Assembly (NCBI GenBank): GCA_002430925.1
Contig: DJDD01000062.1
Coordinates: 1-6,884 of the forward strand
Direction: 5' to 3'
DNA: 6,884 bases
DNA from: Flavobacteriales bacterium UBA5933
Lineage (GTDB): Bacteria > Bacteroidota > Bacteroidia > Flavobacteriales > Weeksellaceae
This document shows, piece by piece, positions 6,499 to 6,884 of this stretch. How positions within the stretch are numbered: position 1 is the stretch's first letter; the number at the start of each line of letters is the position of its first letter. The notes below the pieces were generated by a model. The model was not told the origin of the DNA, did no database searches, and saw only the letters and a program-made list of their open reading frames with translations. A program made the translations under genes and the position numbers.

Positions 6499-6831
6499 AT
6501 GACAAATGTCATTTCTGAAACATATCAGAAAATTTATGAAATTGTTAGAACTATTCCAGAAGGAAAGGTTTCTACTTATGGATTAATTGCACAGAAAATT
6601 GGAGCTAAATTTTCTGCTAGAGTAGTTGGTTATGCTCTTAATCATTCTCATGTATTCAATGATATTCCTGCACATAGAGTTGTTAATAGAAATGGATTGC
6701 TAACAGGAAAGCATCATTTTAATCCTCCTAGCTTGATGCAGAAGTTATTAGAAAATGAAGGCTTGATTATTAAAAATGATCAAATAATTGATTTTAAGAA
6801 GCATTTGTGGAATCCAAATGAAATTCATTAA
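6499..6831 (+). CDS. Alkyltransferase-like protein (ATL), cysteine-less MGMT homologue
   Basis: This 110-aa protein is the DNA-binding half of the O6-methylguanine-DNA methyltransferase fold, with the N-terminal domain absent. Recognisable elements are E-G-K-V-S-T-Y-G (21-28), with Y27 at the base-flipping tyrosine position, S-A-R-V-V-G-Y-A-L (39-47), where R41 matches the arginine finger, and P-A-H-R-V-V-N-R-N-G (57-66). In active methyltransferases this last motif is P-C-H-R; here alanine 58 replaces the acceptor cysteine, so no alkyl transfer is expected. ATL proteins instead bind alkylated guanine and are known in other species to channel it to nucleotide excision repair. The ending G-K-H-H-F-x-x-P (70-76) also fits the ATL group. 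The ATG at 6499 follows an A-rich leader; the gene is divergent from the membrane-protein gene with only 41 bases between the two preferred starts. It looks complete. Confidence 0.92.
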   Translation: MTNVISETYQKIYEIVRTIPEGKVSTYGLIAQKIGAKFSARVVGYALNHSHVFNDIPAHRVVNRNGLLTGKHHFNPPSLMQKLLENEGLIIKNDQIIDFKKHLWNPNEIH

Positions 6832-6836
6832 AAAGT

Positions 6837-6853
6837 ATAACAGTTTCTGTTAT
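6837..6853 (+). terminator. Small hairpin after the ATL gene, possible weak terminator
   Basis: ATAACAG (6837-6843) and CTGTTAT (6847-6853) form a perfect 7-bp inverted repeat with a TTT loop, five bases past the stop codon. What follows is only T-rich (CTTCTTATTAATTTT), without an unbroken T run, so termination would be inefficient. The rest of the window to 6884 shows nothing else I can support; an ATG at 6881 is too close to the edge to judge. Confidence 0.35.
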
Positions 6854-6884
6854 CTTCTTATTAATTTTACAATTCAAATTATGA

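Noticed and set aside
1..6884. CRISPR array, tRNA/rRNA genes, insertion sequence ends or att sites
   Set aside because: I saw no regularly spaced direct repeats, cloverleaf-like segments, transposase motifs or long terminal inverted repeats beyond the terminators listed.

Overview
The window looks like chromosomal DNA from a Bacteroidota bacterium, most likely class Flavobacteriia (Weeksellaceae or Flavobacteriaceae-like). The evidence is strong AT bias, A-rich leaders without clear Shine-Dalgarno sequences, several copies of the Bacteroidota -7 promoter element TAnnTTTG, and the character of the encoded proteins. Most of the content is housekeeping: nine protein genes (one cut by the left edge), no RNA gene, no insertion sequence and no CRISPR array. 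No stretch longer than about 135 bases lacks a gene or an obvious control element.

Layout. Positions 1-432 (+) hold the C-terminal part of a protein whose tail resembles FRG-domain proteins. A bidirectional terminator separates it from a convergent 68-codon membrane-protein gene (499-705, -). A short divergent promoter region (706-839) leads to fumC, a class II fumarase (840-2237, +). fumC meets rocD head-on at a near-perfect hairpin terminator (2252-2294). The minus strand then carries a tight three-gene run, transcribed hemW (5534-4407), murI (4388-3582), rocD (3554-2322), with gaps of 18 and 27 bases. An AT-rich divergent region (5535-5660) separates hemW from a cold-shock protein gene (5661-5852, +). 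A third terminator divides that gene from a two-helix membrane protein gene (5918-6457, -), which is divergent from an alkyltransferase-like protein gene (6499-6831, +). The last 50 bases hold only a small inverted repeat.

How the genes relate. fumC is a TCA-cycle enzyme. rocD turns ornithine and 2-oxoglutarate into glutamate semialdehyde and glutamate, and murI converts L-glutamate to D-glutamate for peptidoglycan, so two of the three genes in the putative hemW-murI-rocD operon touch glutamate. hemW is a radical-SAM heme chaperone without an obvious link to them. The alkyltransferase-like protein keeps the DNA-binding fold of O6-alkylguanine repair enzymes but has alanine in place of the catalytic cysteine.

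I did not find a convincing undescribed multi-gene system. The items most worth a second look are the FRG-like protein at the left edge (this family often occurs in defence neighbourhoods), the cysteine-less alkyltransferase homologue, and the two unassigned small membrane proteins.
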